Below are positions 39,701 to 49,602 of a stretch of 64,000 nucleotides of DNA, piece after piece (position 1 is the first letter of the stretch; each line of letters starts with the position of its first letter). The notes under the pieces were generated by a model. That model did not search any database. It worked only from the letters and a program-made list of their open reading frames with translations, and was not told the DNA's origin. Location of the stretch: the NCBI GenBank assembly GCA_964017195.1, contig OZ024894.1, positions 33,473,184-33,537,183 of the forward strand, in the 5' to 3' direction. This DNA comes from Siderastrea radians (Eukaryota > Cnidaria > Anthozoa > Scleractinia > Rhizangiidae). The translations under genes and the position numbers were made by a program.

Positions 39701-41692
39701 ATGAGTTATACTAACGGTATCCTTAATCATGATGATTCTCAAGGACTAGGTAAGATAGGTACAAGAGGTTTACCTGGTATTGGATTCAAATTAGATGCTA
39801 ATAATGATTATGATATGCAGAATAAAAAATTAGTGAATGTAAAACAAGGAACCAATAACAATGATGTGGTTACAAAAAGTCAGTTAGATAGTGAAATAGC
39901 TAAGATTCCAAGTGTGGATACATCTAAATTCATGCTAAAAGCAGGTGATACGATGACAGGGTCACTCATTGTCCCAAAAGACAATTATCCAGTTCATGGT
40001 AATCTCAACAAGGTTATCAGTTATGAATCGCAAAGAGAGATATTCTTGTCAAAGAAGGAAGGAGGTCGAATGGAGCAACATATTGACATGGGTGGTTTAA
40101 ACAGCGTAAATCTGAAATCACCAACTGCTTCTAATCACGCTAGTAATAAGGCGTATGTTGATAGTGAGATAAGAAAGATTCCAATAACTGATTCATCAAA
40201 ATTCATCAAAAAAGATGGTTCAGTATTAATGGAAGCCGATCTTGATATAAACAATAATTTCATCACAAATCTGAAATCACCAACTGCTTCTAATCACGCT
40301 AGTAATAAGGTGTATGTCGACAATTCAGTAAAAAATAAAGCAGACCTTTCAAAAATAACAACACAGACATTTCAAGGTAGAGTACAAGTACCAGATTTTG
40401 ATCCATCCTCTCATTCAGAATCAGATATTGTCATTCTCAAAGATATTAACAACACCTTTTTGAATAAAAACAAAGGAGGTGTCCTGAAAAATCCTATCAC
40501 ATTCCTATCTTCATTACCAAATAATCAAAAACAGATTAACAACCTCGGCACACCTCGATACAATAGCAGTGCTGCTAATAAGAGCTACGTTGACGAAACG
40601 TTGGCACAATCTCATATCAATTCCAGCAACAAAAAGAATGCATTAAAGTACCTCCTTGATGCAGACGAGAGCTCCAGTGAGAATAATATAGTGGTTGTTG
40701 GCATCTCTGATTTCCCACAAAGCCCTCACAAGAATAAATTAGCTTACAAAGTCGGACTACAAAAAAATCCTAATAGCAATGATTATCAATCGAAAATCGG
40801 ATTCAATCTATATCCTCTCAGTATCGGCAAATACACATCTGTCTTGGAATATTATCCGCAAGGGTCACATACCAACATCCAACTATCCGCTCAGGCTACC
40901 ACAGCTAATATTCACAAAACAATCCAAAAGAGCTTCTCAGATCACGTAAAGATTCTCGTACAATTCAACAATAGTAGCAGGGAATCCCTTGATTACATCT
41001 ATTTCAACCTACACGGAAGCTCAACATTATCCTCACCACAGGCTTTTCTCATCATTTATGGAGTCAAAGATTGGCAAGACACTGTCAATCCAGAAGTGTA
41101 CGACTATGATCACAACAACCATGGAATGAGAATCGTTAAGTATACAAATAAGATTATTTCCAATATTGCATGGTTAACAGATAGCCCTTGGCAAGACCTA
41201 TCCAACTATTATGTGAATTTCAATAATCCAACTGTTGGCAATGTCGTGAAACTGGTAACATATCTACAGGTAGGTAATGATCAAAACGGAGGCAATCTTT
41301 GGTGTCGTTGGGTTGTCAATATTATCAACCCAGTGACAAACAACGTCGAAAAAACCCATATAATACAAGTCAATACAACTAGCTCCATTTTATTAGGAAA
41401 TAGATTCCGGTCTGGTTTTGGTCTTCAGTTGGCTCCAGACTATGAAAACATCGCCACACTCTCAAACGCTTCTTTTTTCACAGTTGTAGACAAAAACAAG
41501 CTTCATAAATTTCAATTACAGGTAAGAGTAACAGATGGGGGAACCTTCACAGTGAATTCCATCGCTAATAATATAAATGCAGATTGGAACAGTTACACTG
41601 TGAGCATAATTGAGGTTCAAGAGATAGCTGGTTTAAAATTGGACACAAATTCAGGTCTCCCAGCTGATGTCATAACTTTCACCAGTGAATAA
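39701..41692 (+). CDS. Fibre / receptor-binding-like virion protein
   Basis: 663 aa. The N-terminal 300 residues have tail-fibre-type repeats: a collagen-like GTRGLPGIG, a phage-like GDTMTGSL, and at least four copies of an L-x-x-L-x-x-P...A-x-x-K-x-Y-V-D module, two of which are almost identical (SPTASNHASNKAYVD and SPTASNHASNKVYVD). This architecture forms trimeric shafts in phage fibres. The C-terminal 350 residues are beta-rich and probably the head that contacts the target cell. By position and type it is likely the spike of the particle; this is inference. It follows the ATPase on the same strand with 11 bp between and has AATAT before its ATG. The frame is intact. Confidence 0.7.
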   Translation: MSYTNGILNHDDSQGLGKIGTRGLPGIGFKLDANNDYDMQNKKLVNVKQGTNNNDVVTKSQLDSEIAKIPSVDTSKFMLKAGDTMTGSLIVPKDNYPVHGNLNKVISYESQREIFLSKKEGGRMEQHIDMGGLNSVNLKSPTASNHASNKAYVDSEIRKIPITDSSKFIKKDGSVLMEADLDINNNFITNLKSPTASNHASNKVYVDNSVKNKADLSKITTQTFQGRVQVPDFDPSSHSESDIVILKDINNTFLNKNKGGVLKNPITFLSSLPNNQKQINNLGTPRYNSSAANKSYVDETLAQSHINSSNKKNALKYLLDADESSSENNIVVVGISDFPQSPHKNKLAYKVGLQKNPNSNDYQSKIGFNLYPLSIGKYTSVLEYYPQGSHTNIQLSAQATTANIHKTIQKSFSDHVKILVQFNNSSRESLDYIYFNLHGSSTLSSPQAFLIIYGVKDWQDTVNPEVYDYDHNNHGMRIVKYTNKIISNIAWLTDSPWQDLSNYYVNFNNPTVGNVVKLVTYLQVGNDQNGGNLWCRWVVNIINPVTNNVEKTHIIQVNTTSSILLGNRFRSGFGLQLAPDYENIATLSNASFFTVVDKNKLHKFQLQVRVTDGGTFTVNSIANNINADWNSYTVSIIEVQEIAGLKLDTNSGLPADVITFTSE

Positions 41693-41716
41693 AAATTATC
41701 TATCAATATAATATAT

Positions 41717-42205
41717 ATGGATAGACGTAAAAGTATATTCTATTGGAACCATGTGTCAGAAAAATTAACTGATGATCAAATATCTGAGTTGAAAGCATTG
41801 TACAAATTCTATCATAAGAAATACTGGCTTTTCAAAATGACTTACAAATATTTCAAAACAGCAGAACTTGCATGTAATATTGGATCTGCTTTATTGGTAG
41901 TAACAGGAACAGTAGTTGGTGGTGTAACACTAAACCCTATTCCTCTTGGGGTAATATCTGGTACTGGTATATTGCTTAAAACATATTCAGAGGCTAAAAA
42001 TTACAAAAGAAAGATTGAGATGTGTAAATTCGCGTACACCTCATATGAAAAGGTTTTAACAGATTTGCGGTCGTTTATGAGAGGACTGGAGTATAATGAC
42101 AAAGAATTTCTTGATTATGTCAAAGTTCTTGATGATATAATCATTGATATGTGTCCGTTAACTGACAAATTTGAAAAGAAATATAATAAGGTGTTCATCC
42201 AATAA
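41717..42205 (+). CDS. Two-TM membrane protein, function unknown
   Basis: 162 aa. An N-terminal charged helix is followed by a hydrophobic hairpin of two membrane segments (about residues 53-90: ACNIGSALLVVTGTVVGG and IPLGVISGTGILL), then a long helical C-terminus rich in Lys, Tyr and Glu (YSEAKNYKRKIEMCKFAYTSYEK). The layout resembles SLATT-type or holin-like small membrane proteins, but no clear assignment is possible. Third gene of the plus-strand group; its end overlaps the minus-strand VLTF3-like gene by 11 bp. The leader is TCTATCAATATAATATAT. Confidence 0.65.
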   Translation: MDRRKSIFYWNHVSEKLTDDQISELKALYKFYHKKYWLFKMTYKYFKTAELACNIGSALLVVTGTVVGGVTLNPIPLGVISGTGILLKTYSEAKNYKRKIEMCKFAYTSYEKVLTDLRSFMRGLEYNDKEFLDYVKVLDDIIIDMCPLTDKFEKKYNKVFIQ

Positions 42206-42755
42206 TAGATTTTATGTTATCACCAATAAGAAACATAATACTAGCCCAATATTGATTGTAAAAAGCTAATGTTTTTTTCGATCTACTAATTGGAATTTTT
42301 TTGTAAGGTATTCCCATCATTTTAAATATCCTTCTCATAATGAAATTAACGCTAATCATCCTTTTCCTTGTACCATTAACTTCATTAAAAATCTTACCTA
42401 TCTCGACAAATACCAAATCAATCTTATTTTTTTGACTGTTTGATATTTTTATATTATATTTTTGTTCGATATCGAGTAATATGTTGTTGATGTGGTACTC
42501 TCGATGGTATACAGATTTTCTTATAAATTTATGTCTATTCTCATAAAAATCAACATACTCTTTCACAAAATTATACCCTTGAACAACACCACAACTCTTG
42601 CATACTAACATCCCATTGTCGTTAATAATATCCTGATTATCACAGCATAAATCATCTTTTGGTTTTTTATCAGAATCCAAATTTTGGTCACAGAAAGGAC
42701 ATGAAATTTCTCCACAATTTATTAGTTCATCATGTATATCTTTATTACAATTCAT
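42195..42755 (-). CDS. VLTF3-like late transcription factor
   Basis: 186 aa from the ATG at 42755 (an upstream ATG at 42809 lies in the CRE palindrome and is less likely). The N-terminus has a TFIIB-type zinc ribbon (CPFC, then a Cys pair and MLVCKSCGVVQGY). The rest matches the pattern of poxvirus VLTF3: RKSVYHREYHINNILLDI, GTRKRMISVNFIMRRIFKMMG and SKKTLAFYNQYWASIMF. VLTF3 proteins drive late gene transcription in large DNA viruses. Here it would give the element its own late programme. The ATG follows TCTAATAGTATATAGA, the same leader type as the capsid genes. Confidence 0.8.
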   Translation of the reverse strand: MNCNKDIHDELINCGEISCPFCDQNLDSDKKPKDDLCCDNQDIINDNGMLVCKSCGVVQGYNFVKEYVDFYENRHKFIRKSVYHREYHINNILLDIEQKYNIKISNSQKNKIDLVFVEIGKIFNEVNGTRKRMISVNFIMRRIFKMMGIPYKKIPISRSKKTLAFYNQYWASIMFLIGDNIKSIIG

Positions 42756-42800
42756 TCTATATACTATTAGATGAGATATTATTTTTATGTAATTACAACA

Positions 42801-42824
42801 TGACGTCACGCCACAGCTGTGGCG
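42801..42824 (-). promoter_or_regulatory. Sixth copy of the E-box dyad + CRE palindrome
   Basis: TGACGTCA at 42801-42808 followed by CGCCACAGCTGTGGCG at 42809-42824, in inverted orientation to the five left-end copies. It lies upstream of the VLTF3-like gene. Confidence 0.8.
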
Positions 42825-42964
42825 CTTTGTGGTTTAAATAATAGACTGTCTGCTTTTCCGAGAAAGACTTCCTGTGGTTTGGAGTCACGTGATAGAAAAA
42901 TGCGTTGGATACATCATGAGATAAAACATATAGTATCCAAATCCAAATAATTGCGCTCGTGTAA

Positions 42965-43066
42965 TATAATACATATAGTTAACCATAAAAATAAAATACA
43001 TATAGTTTTCCATAAAAATAAAATACATATAGTTTTCCATAAAAATAAAATACATATAGATTTCAT
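42965..43066. repeat. 27-bp sub-repeats at the Polinton right end
   Basis: About four copies of AAATACATATAGTTTTCC plus ATAAAAATA, adjoining the inner edge of the right terminal repeat. The same CTATATG core appears in fewer copies at the left end. Confidence 0.85.
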
Positions 43067-43217
43067 CAAATGGAAAAATGCGTTCGGTACCATATGAAAT
43101 AAAAACATATAGAATTCCATAAAATATTACCATTAGATGGAAAGTAGATATATAGTTGGGTTTGGTAAGAGAGCATTTTGATAAAAATGCTTTCGTACCC
43201 CCAACTATATAACTACT
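43062..43217 (-). repeat. Polinton right terminal inverted repeat
   Basis: Inverted copy of 24996-25151, ending ...CAACTATATAACTACT. Confidence 0.95.
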
Positions 43218-43223
43218 GAGGCC
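43218..43223. repeat. Polinton target site duplication, right (GAGGCC)
   Basis: Identical to 24990-24995. Confidence 0.95.
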
Positions 43224-43347
43224 GATGAAAACTGGGCTTCAGACTGGAAAGGAGTTTAATGACAATGAAAAATCCCAGGAAATATATACAGTGCTACTTG
43301 CCTTGTCAATCTCATGTTTTTTCTTCTTGAAATTAAAAAAAATTCAG

Positions 43348-43535
43348 GGACCGCAAGTGGTATATACTGCGAGCATACCTGGGTACGTCATGACCCAGGG
43401 ACCTGATGGTATCCCTATGGTCGTGCCAATGCAAGTAGTCGATGGCTTGTAGCAGTTCAAGTGTCAGTGCCTTCTTCTGGAGCAGTGGGAGGTCAGCCTT
43501 TGATTGTTAACACTGCTCCATCTCACGCTGTATAG
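43348..43535 (+). pseudogene. MS4A-like exon 4, cytoplasmic tail, frameshifted
   Basis: After an acceptor (AAATTCAG at 43340-43347) a phase-0 exon reads GPQVVYTASIPGYVMTQ and GPDGIPMVVPMQ, a Pro/Gln/Val-rich tail typical for invertebrate MS4A-like proteins, and stops at TAG 43450-43452. A neighbouring frame then continues the same composition (AVQVSVPSSGAVGGQP...) to a TAG at 43533-43535, so a frameshift probably shortened the tail. It pairs with exon 3 (donor 24130) across the Polinton. Confidence 0.6.
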
Positions 43536-44296
43536 ACCACAGGCTACCCACCTCAGGAGGGTGAGATGCCTTTCTCATGCGGACACGGACAATAGACCCC
43601 GCTGAATGAAGATGTATTACTAAAAGGTTGTTTTGTGGAAAGAAAATCTGTTGCAGGGTTACAGCCAGTTTTAAGCATTTGAGTGTCGCACAACAAAAAT
43701 GAACACTCTTGCCAATTACAGCAATAAAATCATAAACCAATCAGAGGTCGGAGCAATTACACGTAACAGACACCAAGTGCGGGAAACTGCGAGCCACCAA
43801 GTCACAATTTTTTTCGACATTTTAAATTAATCACAGAGCGCAGTTAAGCAAAACCAAAGCGAAACGTGGACTATTTTTGACACTTAATTGAAAACCGGCG
43901 TATGTGATAAATTTTATTAATGTAGATTTCGGGATGGGATGGACAGACAATGAATACCATCGAAAATTTTAACTGTCCTCTGACAACGTACGACCTACTT
44001 GCGATTTAAAATGAGAGCCGGTTCTGTAACTAAAGTCTAAAAGCAGGCTGCCACCAAATGAACTGTGTTTGTTTTTGACGAATATACGTGGACTTTGCCT
44101 TGAAATACTGTAAATGTTTAGTTTTCTAATCAACAATCTCACTTTCACTAGGAAGATCTATCATCCGTGACAAAATGGTGCTTTACAAATTTGACACTAG
44201 AGCCTTATTACATGCAAAACGCTTTTTATTTCACTATTCCCTAAGCCGGGATTATTGGTGAAAGTATACCCCGTGTTGTTCATGTATTTCGTACTA
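43536..44296. other. Non-coding stretch, nothing recognised
   Basis: Downstream flank of the MS4A-like gene; may include its 3' UTR. No further feature seen. Confidence 0.35.
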
Positions 44297-45229
44297 AGGG
44301 AAGGTACGTTTTTTCTTGGGGGGGGAGGGCTGGGGAATTTTGGTATTTTTTTCCCAAAAAAGTGTTGGCCCGCCCTTGCGTTTTAATGAAAAAACTCCTG
44401 ACCCCCCCACCTTTAGGTGACTGACAAAAGCGCGACCCTCCCCTCACTACAACATGGTATGTTCCATGCTGTAGAAACCTCAGAACGTTTCGCTTGTGAA
44501 CGCAAAGTGTTTGAATATGAATATATCTCGATATTGAATGTGTGCGTGCTGAAACAATTAAGGAAAATGCGAACAATCAGTGTGGGATATTTACGTTTTA
44601 TAGCTAAAGTTTGAATATGGAAGTATTTGAGTATTATAAAACCTTTGAACATAAAATATCTAAGGGAAAATACACGCGCTTCTTTCTCCGACTAGCCAGC
44701 ATTGCTGTTGGTTATTTTAACAGAAAGGTTTAGTTGTTTAGCATGTGAAACCTGTCTCTCAAAAACAAATATTTCCGACATTTCCGACAGGGTAGAGCGC
44801 ATTGTTGGATCTACTAGTAACTCTTCAGAACTAAACAACTCAGGAGATCAGGCAGCGGATAGCCAACAGCAAGAAGCTGAAGAAACGATACCTGAGTCAA
44901 GTACTTCTCGATAGGGACAGAAAAGGACACGAATCCTCCGAGAAAAACTATGTGCCATGGCATAATATACATGTAAAAATGTAACCTAGTACCTATAATA
45001 AAACACCAAATTAAATCAAAGTAGGTGAAAAGAAAAACTTAATCTGTAAGAAAAATGGAAAGCAACATCACAAAAATTCTCATCAAAAAATTCTGGAAAA
45101 GATGTGTGACCCTCCCTTGAATAGCTCACATGAGGTATGGCCCTCCCCTTTTGGTGCTCACTTTCACTGATGACCCTCCCCTCTGAGGCCCCAGCCCTCC
45201 CCCCCCAAGAAAAAACGTACCTTCCCTAA
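44297..45229. mobile_element. Non-autonomous inverted-repeat element, about 930 bp
   Basis: Termini AGGGAAGGTACGTTTTTTCT plus a G run and AGGGCTGGGG at 44297-44335 are mirrored at 45190-45229. Internal repeats of GACCCTCCCCT occur near both ends. No transposase. The target duplication is unclear. Confidence 0.75.
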
Positions 45230-45387
45230 GAAGTAAATTGGGGGATTGATTGGTGTGGATAATATATTAGGCTGGCTATTAATCAACAAATTATCCGTAG
45301 GGCCCGATTTTAATGCTTAAAGTTCACTAAAGACGGATTATTCCTTCTATGAAGAACTTAGGCAACAATTTTTAGATTGTCTGAAAA

Positions 45388-46201
45388 CAGTTGAACCTCT
45401 CGCGGGTGATCACCTAGAATATCAAACCTTAGTGGTCGTTTACGTGGGTTGGTCGCTTACGAGGTCAGACCACACGAAGTCGAAGTTTTGAATTCTTAGT
45501 TTTGCTAGATTTAGAGGCTACGTTCAATTATCCATGCATAGACTGACATGCACCCAATATCTCTTTAAAGTGTTCATTAATTGGCATTTGTACCAAACTT
45601 TCGCGGAAACCAGGTGTCACAAGTAAGCTACAGTGACATTCCACAGAATGTGCACCCGGTGAGACGGAATAATGACTCAAGTGGTCGCTTGGCGGAGGCT
45701 ATAAACAATAGAAAAATGCAAACTGTCAGAGGTGGTCGCTTACGATGCCCAGGAGGGGCACTTGACCATGATTGGGTATAAGGGTGCCGATGAGGGTTTG
45801 AAACCCTGACCCTGTCCTGAAAATACCTACTCTGTGTAGCACAACATCCTCCATTTTGGGTCCCTGTTTGGGACAAATGACATAATGCATGCTCTCTTCT
45901 TTTACGTAATTTCAACCATACCCTGTTTAGTACAAGTTCAGACACTGTTTAGGACAGACTCGCAAAAAATTATATACCCTGTTTGGGACAGAGAGACCAA
46001 AAACCATACCCTGTCCTCGTATAGGCCACACAAGGGATTCCCCCCACCCCCCCCCCCCCCCCGTGGTAACGAGAGTTGTTCGCCTATGAAAGGTTTCATA
46101 TATTATAGTGGTTTGACAGAGAACAGTTTGGTATTTTGGAAAAGTGGTCGCTAAGGGGAGGCGGTCGCTTACGAAAGGTGGCCGCACAGGGAGGTTCGAC
46201 T
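45388..46201. mobile_element. pogo/Tigger-like non-autonomous element, about 810 bp
   Basis: It begins CAGTTGAACCTCTCGCGGG and ends CACAGGGAGGTTCGACTG, followed by TA. Several internal GTGGTCGCTTACG blocks repeat the sub-terminal sequence at both ends. Internal CCTGTTTxGGACA repeats and a C-run (46042-46062) are present. No transposase. Confidence 0.7.
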
Positions 46202-46619
46202 GTACCTGGCATACGGTGCACGCGACTGAAATTGAAATTGACCAATCAGAGCTCAGTACGCGGGGCAAACTGAGTTTTCCTACGTCAGAAGGAGAAAGGA
46301 CCCCGGGAACGAGGTTGGCGCCTGTTCAGTCGAGCATCGTGTTTGTGTTCGTTTACCAGCAATGTCACACCAGTGATTCTAGTTAGATTTACATTTATAT
46401 GTATGAATGCAGGCAAAGAAGTGCTTATCTCAATGCAGTTTTAGTTTTGTGAAAGTCAGTTGTCCCATTTTCTACGTTTAATCATACGAAAGGAATTTCG
46501 TAAATAAGCGATCTGAAGTAAGCTTAAAAAATTGCAGTTCATTGCGTAGTCTTTTATGATTTTTTTTTATGGTTCTCATTTCGCAACTGGTTTACATTTT
46601 ATCCCAAAATTAGATAGTG

Positions 46620-47560
46620 TGACTATTTTAGAGTGGGTCGGTGTTGTTTTCTCAATCCAGTTTAGTATTCGTCACCGCACATTGGGTTGTTTTGACTGAT
46701 TGCTAATTTAATTATCCAACAAACTGAAGAGTCAGTCGCTCTGTCGTCAAGTTTATAGTCTTAGTGTAAAGCTCTATGTTTTTCAGTTGTGGAATATTTT
46801 ATCAGCTCCCTGTAATGTTATATTTTCAGCTTCCTCACTTGAAGTGAATGCCATTTCTGTCCTAAATTAGAGACTAAAATAAATTAGAATCGCCGATTCA
46901 GTGAGTGAGTTCAGTGTAACATGGTTTTGTAGCGTGTCTGTAGATCGAAATGAAAAAGTTATTCAAGTAACTATAGGTGAAACAGTTCTCGATCGGTCTA
47001 AAGCTATTTTGTCCAAAAAGAGACTCTAAAGGCTTCCGAAAAATAGTTTAGGGTGTGTTCTTTAAAACACCCGAGTAATACTTCGCGGGCGAAAAAGTTG
47101 TGCCATTTTCCCTCCATAATTGTGCTTGGAAGCTTCAGAAAACATTTTTCGGGTCTTTCCCAGTAAACAGCCTGATGCCTGAACGATATTGTTTATTTTA
47201 GCAAAGTTGTTTAATGAATGACAGAACTAAACAGCCAGTGAGCATGCGAATCAGTGAAAAATGCGTACCGGTATTTAGATTGCAAAGTCTGTCGAGTCGC
47301 TCGATCCCCGGCTGCCGGGAGCAACTGAAGTGAGTTCATTCGTTTTTTTAACAGAGCAACTGTAGTTTCACGAGTACTCTTCTTGACCTTAATAAGCTTT
47401 CCAAAGAATGCTGCAAAAAGCATTGTCGGTGAATGTCTCGCTGAAGTCTTATTTTTGAAGGAAAATAAGTCGACTTTACTGTTTCCTCAGCGGTCCGCAT
47501 TGTGCTTTTGCGTTTATGTTTTCCCTTGTTGTTTTTCATCTTTAAATATGAGCAAGCAAC
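46620..47560 (+). repeat. Dispersed repeat R2, copy 2
   Basis: Collinear with 21660-22580: CTCTGTCGTCAAGTTTATAG, ATTAGAATCGCCG, GTGTGTTCTTxAAA, TTGTGCCATTTTC and CAGCGGTCCGCATTG occur in the same order. Confidence 0.8.
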
Positions 47561-49483
47561 CTAGTGAACAAAATGGACGAGAAAAACCACTTTGCAACGA
47601 ATTTAAATTAAGCAGAAATTCCAACGGCGTCACTGAGACACAAATCAAAATTGTTCCGGAGTGCCTAATTTCTTAATACGACAAGAAACTGTGTAGAAAT
47701 AGAAATTTAAGCAGTTAGCGTTGTGTTTACAATTCAGGTTAATAATTTCTTTCATCGTCACGTCGATCATAAAAAAAATTACGAGCGGTGGGTTCGATCA
47801 GTCAGGAAGGCTTTCCACTCTGAAGTATCAAGACAAGACGTAAAATAAAACACAGTAACACATTCATGGCGAGTCAGTACAAAAATCAAGAAGTAATCTA
47901 AGCAAGAACCGAACAAACTACCAAGAAAGAAGGAAAGGCGACATTTTTTGGCTATACCACACAAAGCTGACTCTGGTTTACCTGCACTCGTTGTAGCTCT
48001 CTGCTCCAAAAGCTCCAAATGTTCTGATACAAATCGGATGCTATCTAAAAGAAGTTGAATCGCTTTCCAGTTGTTTGAGTGTTGTTTTTACCATTCCGTC
48101 CACAACCCTAAACTGAGAACAACAGCGTTTTGTGTCTTGCCTTTAACAAACTAAGATGGTGAATTCTGACGTTCCTCACTACAGTAATCCTGTTTCTGAG
48201 CTGCATAGAGATAACCTGTTCAAGTTAAAATTCTGTCTTCAGTTCGATTAAACAAGCACATGATGACGCCGTTGTGCGAACGGATTACAATCTTGCTCCG
48301 TTTCAACTCCCGCAGCTAATATGGTGAAATCGTACAGCTTCAATCCACTTTGAACGATGATTATAACAATGTTTCAAGAAAATCAAACACGTACCGCATT
48401 TACAGAGCCAAAAATTAGAAAATTTTTGCCAAAACTTGTGCCACTTCGTTCACTTTGGTTCGGAGCAGTTTCATTTTGATTCATTCAGCTTTGGAGAGAA
48501 ACGCTGCACACTTAGCAAGCTTCTGGCGCCTTTTTCGTTCAGTCATGTGACCAATTCTTGTCCCTTTTTATCTCTTACTGGTTTTTTTTTTTCTGTCTTG
48601 ATTTTATAACAGCTATAGTGGTCGAGGTTTTAATAAAACAATTATTCTACTCGGACTTGCTGGCTATCGTATAATTATAACCAGCTCGCCGCTATGCACC
48701 TCGTTAGTTATCTATCATTGCAAAAACCTAACACTGGACGTAACAGCTAGTGACGGACGTTAAAATAGTGACTTTGACTGGAGTGAACGGCTGGCGTTAT
48801 AAGTTTCGCCGTACGTTAAGTTTTATGCAACTCGCTCCCGTTGCTTTCCTGCCCTCTGGCTCGAGTTGGAAAAACTGGACAATTAGCAAGTGACATCATG
48901 TAATCCATATCGCAATGTACCCAATGTCCACCCAATGTTACGATGAGGGATGATGACGTAGGAAAACTCGGTTTTCACTGCCGCTAGCACCGCGGGCGCA
49001 AGCTTCGTATGCCAGGAAATAGGGGCAAACAGACGGATTACCCTTTCAGAGAGATCCACTTTAGCTCGTCTGTCAAGACCAACTAAGCAAATAGTACATC
49101 TGGTCGGATGATTCGCCCCTTTTACCAGTGTCTATACATAAAAATTATCACACGAACTAGAAATGCTTTCCCAGTTAGTCCCAGACGGATTATTCAGCGC
49201 TCCCCGCTACAAAAACGCCTGCTTTAATAAATTTAAAAAGACATTAAACTTTTTATGTCGAGTTCAAAACCGCCGTCAATCAATTGTTCTTTATAGTCTT
49301 GTTTGATAGGTTTCTGTGAAGATTTAAAAGGCATTCACAACTTGAGTCGGGTACTCAGACTGGTAAACACTATGAAAACCAGACGGACGCAAACGAGAAA
49401 GGACAGACCTGAAATTTAACTTAGTGTAGATGAAAATGCCAATGTATTCTTTCGTAGTTCAATAGATTTATTTGTAGCACAAC
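47561..49483. other. Non-coding stretch, probably old repeats
   Basis: No supported gene. The part at 48600-48720 has inverted-repeat character (GGCTATCGTATAATTATAACCAGC), but no element borders could be set. Confidence 0.35.
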
Positions 49484-49602
49484 GCTAAATTTTGGCGTGC
49501 TCCCATTGGTTGAAGTCTCTCACGTGACGTAATAGTGTCTCTCCTCAGCGGGCGCCTATCAGCGCATAGTGCCCACATGTGGCAATTTTCGCTCAAAATT
49601 TA
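49484..49602. mobile_element. MITE, about 120 bp
   Basis: CACAACGCTAAATTTTG at the left is mirrored by CAAAATTTAGCGTTGT at the right, with TA beside both. A partial copy lies at 10685-10805. Confidence 0.7.

Larger units (their letters stand above)
24996..43217 (-). mobile_element. Polinton/Maverick, 18,222 bp, nearly intact
   Basis: It is bounded by AGTAG...CTACT termini, 156-bp inverted repeats and a 6-bp target duplication. It encodes the full Polinton set: protein-primed polymerase B, retroviral-type integrase, adenain-like protease, packaging ATPase, and double and single jelly-roll capsid proteins. Accessory genes are a BRO-N nuclease, a PLA2 protein, a fibre-like protein and a VLTF3-like factor. 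Most genes are on the minus strand; ATPase, fibre and a membrane protein are on the plus strand. The frames are open and the terminal repeats are identical, so insertion is recent. The ATPase is broken by a MITE, so this copy would need help in trans to package. It also fits the adintovirus-like group of polinton-type viruses. Confidence 0.97.
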
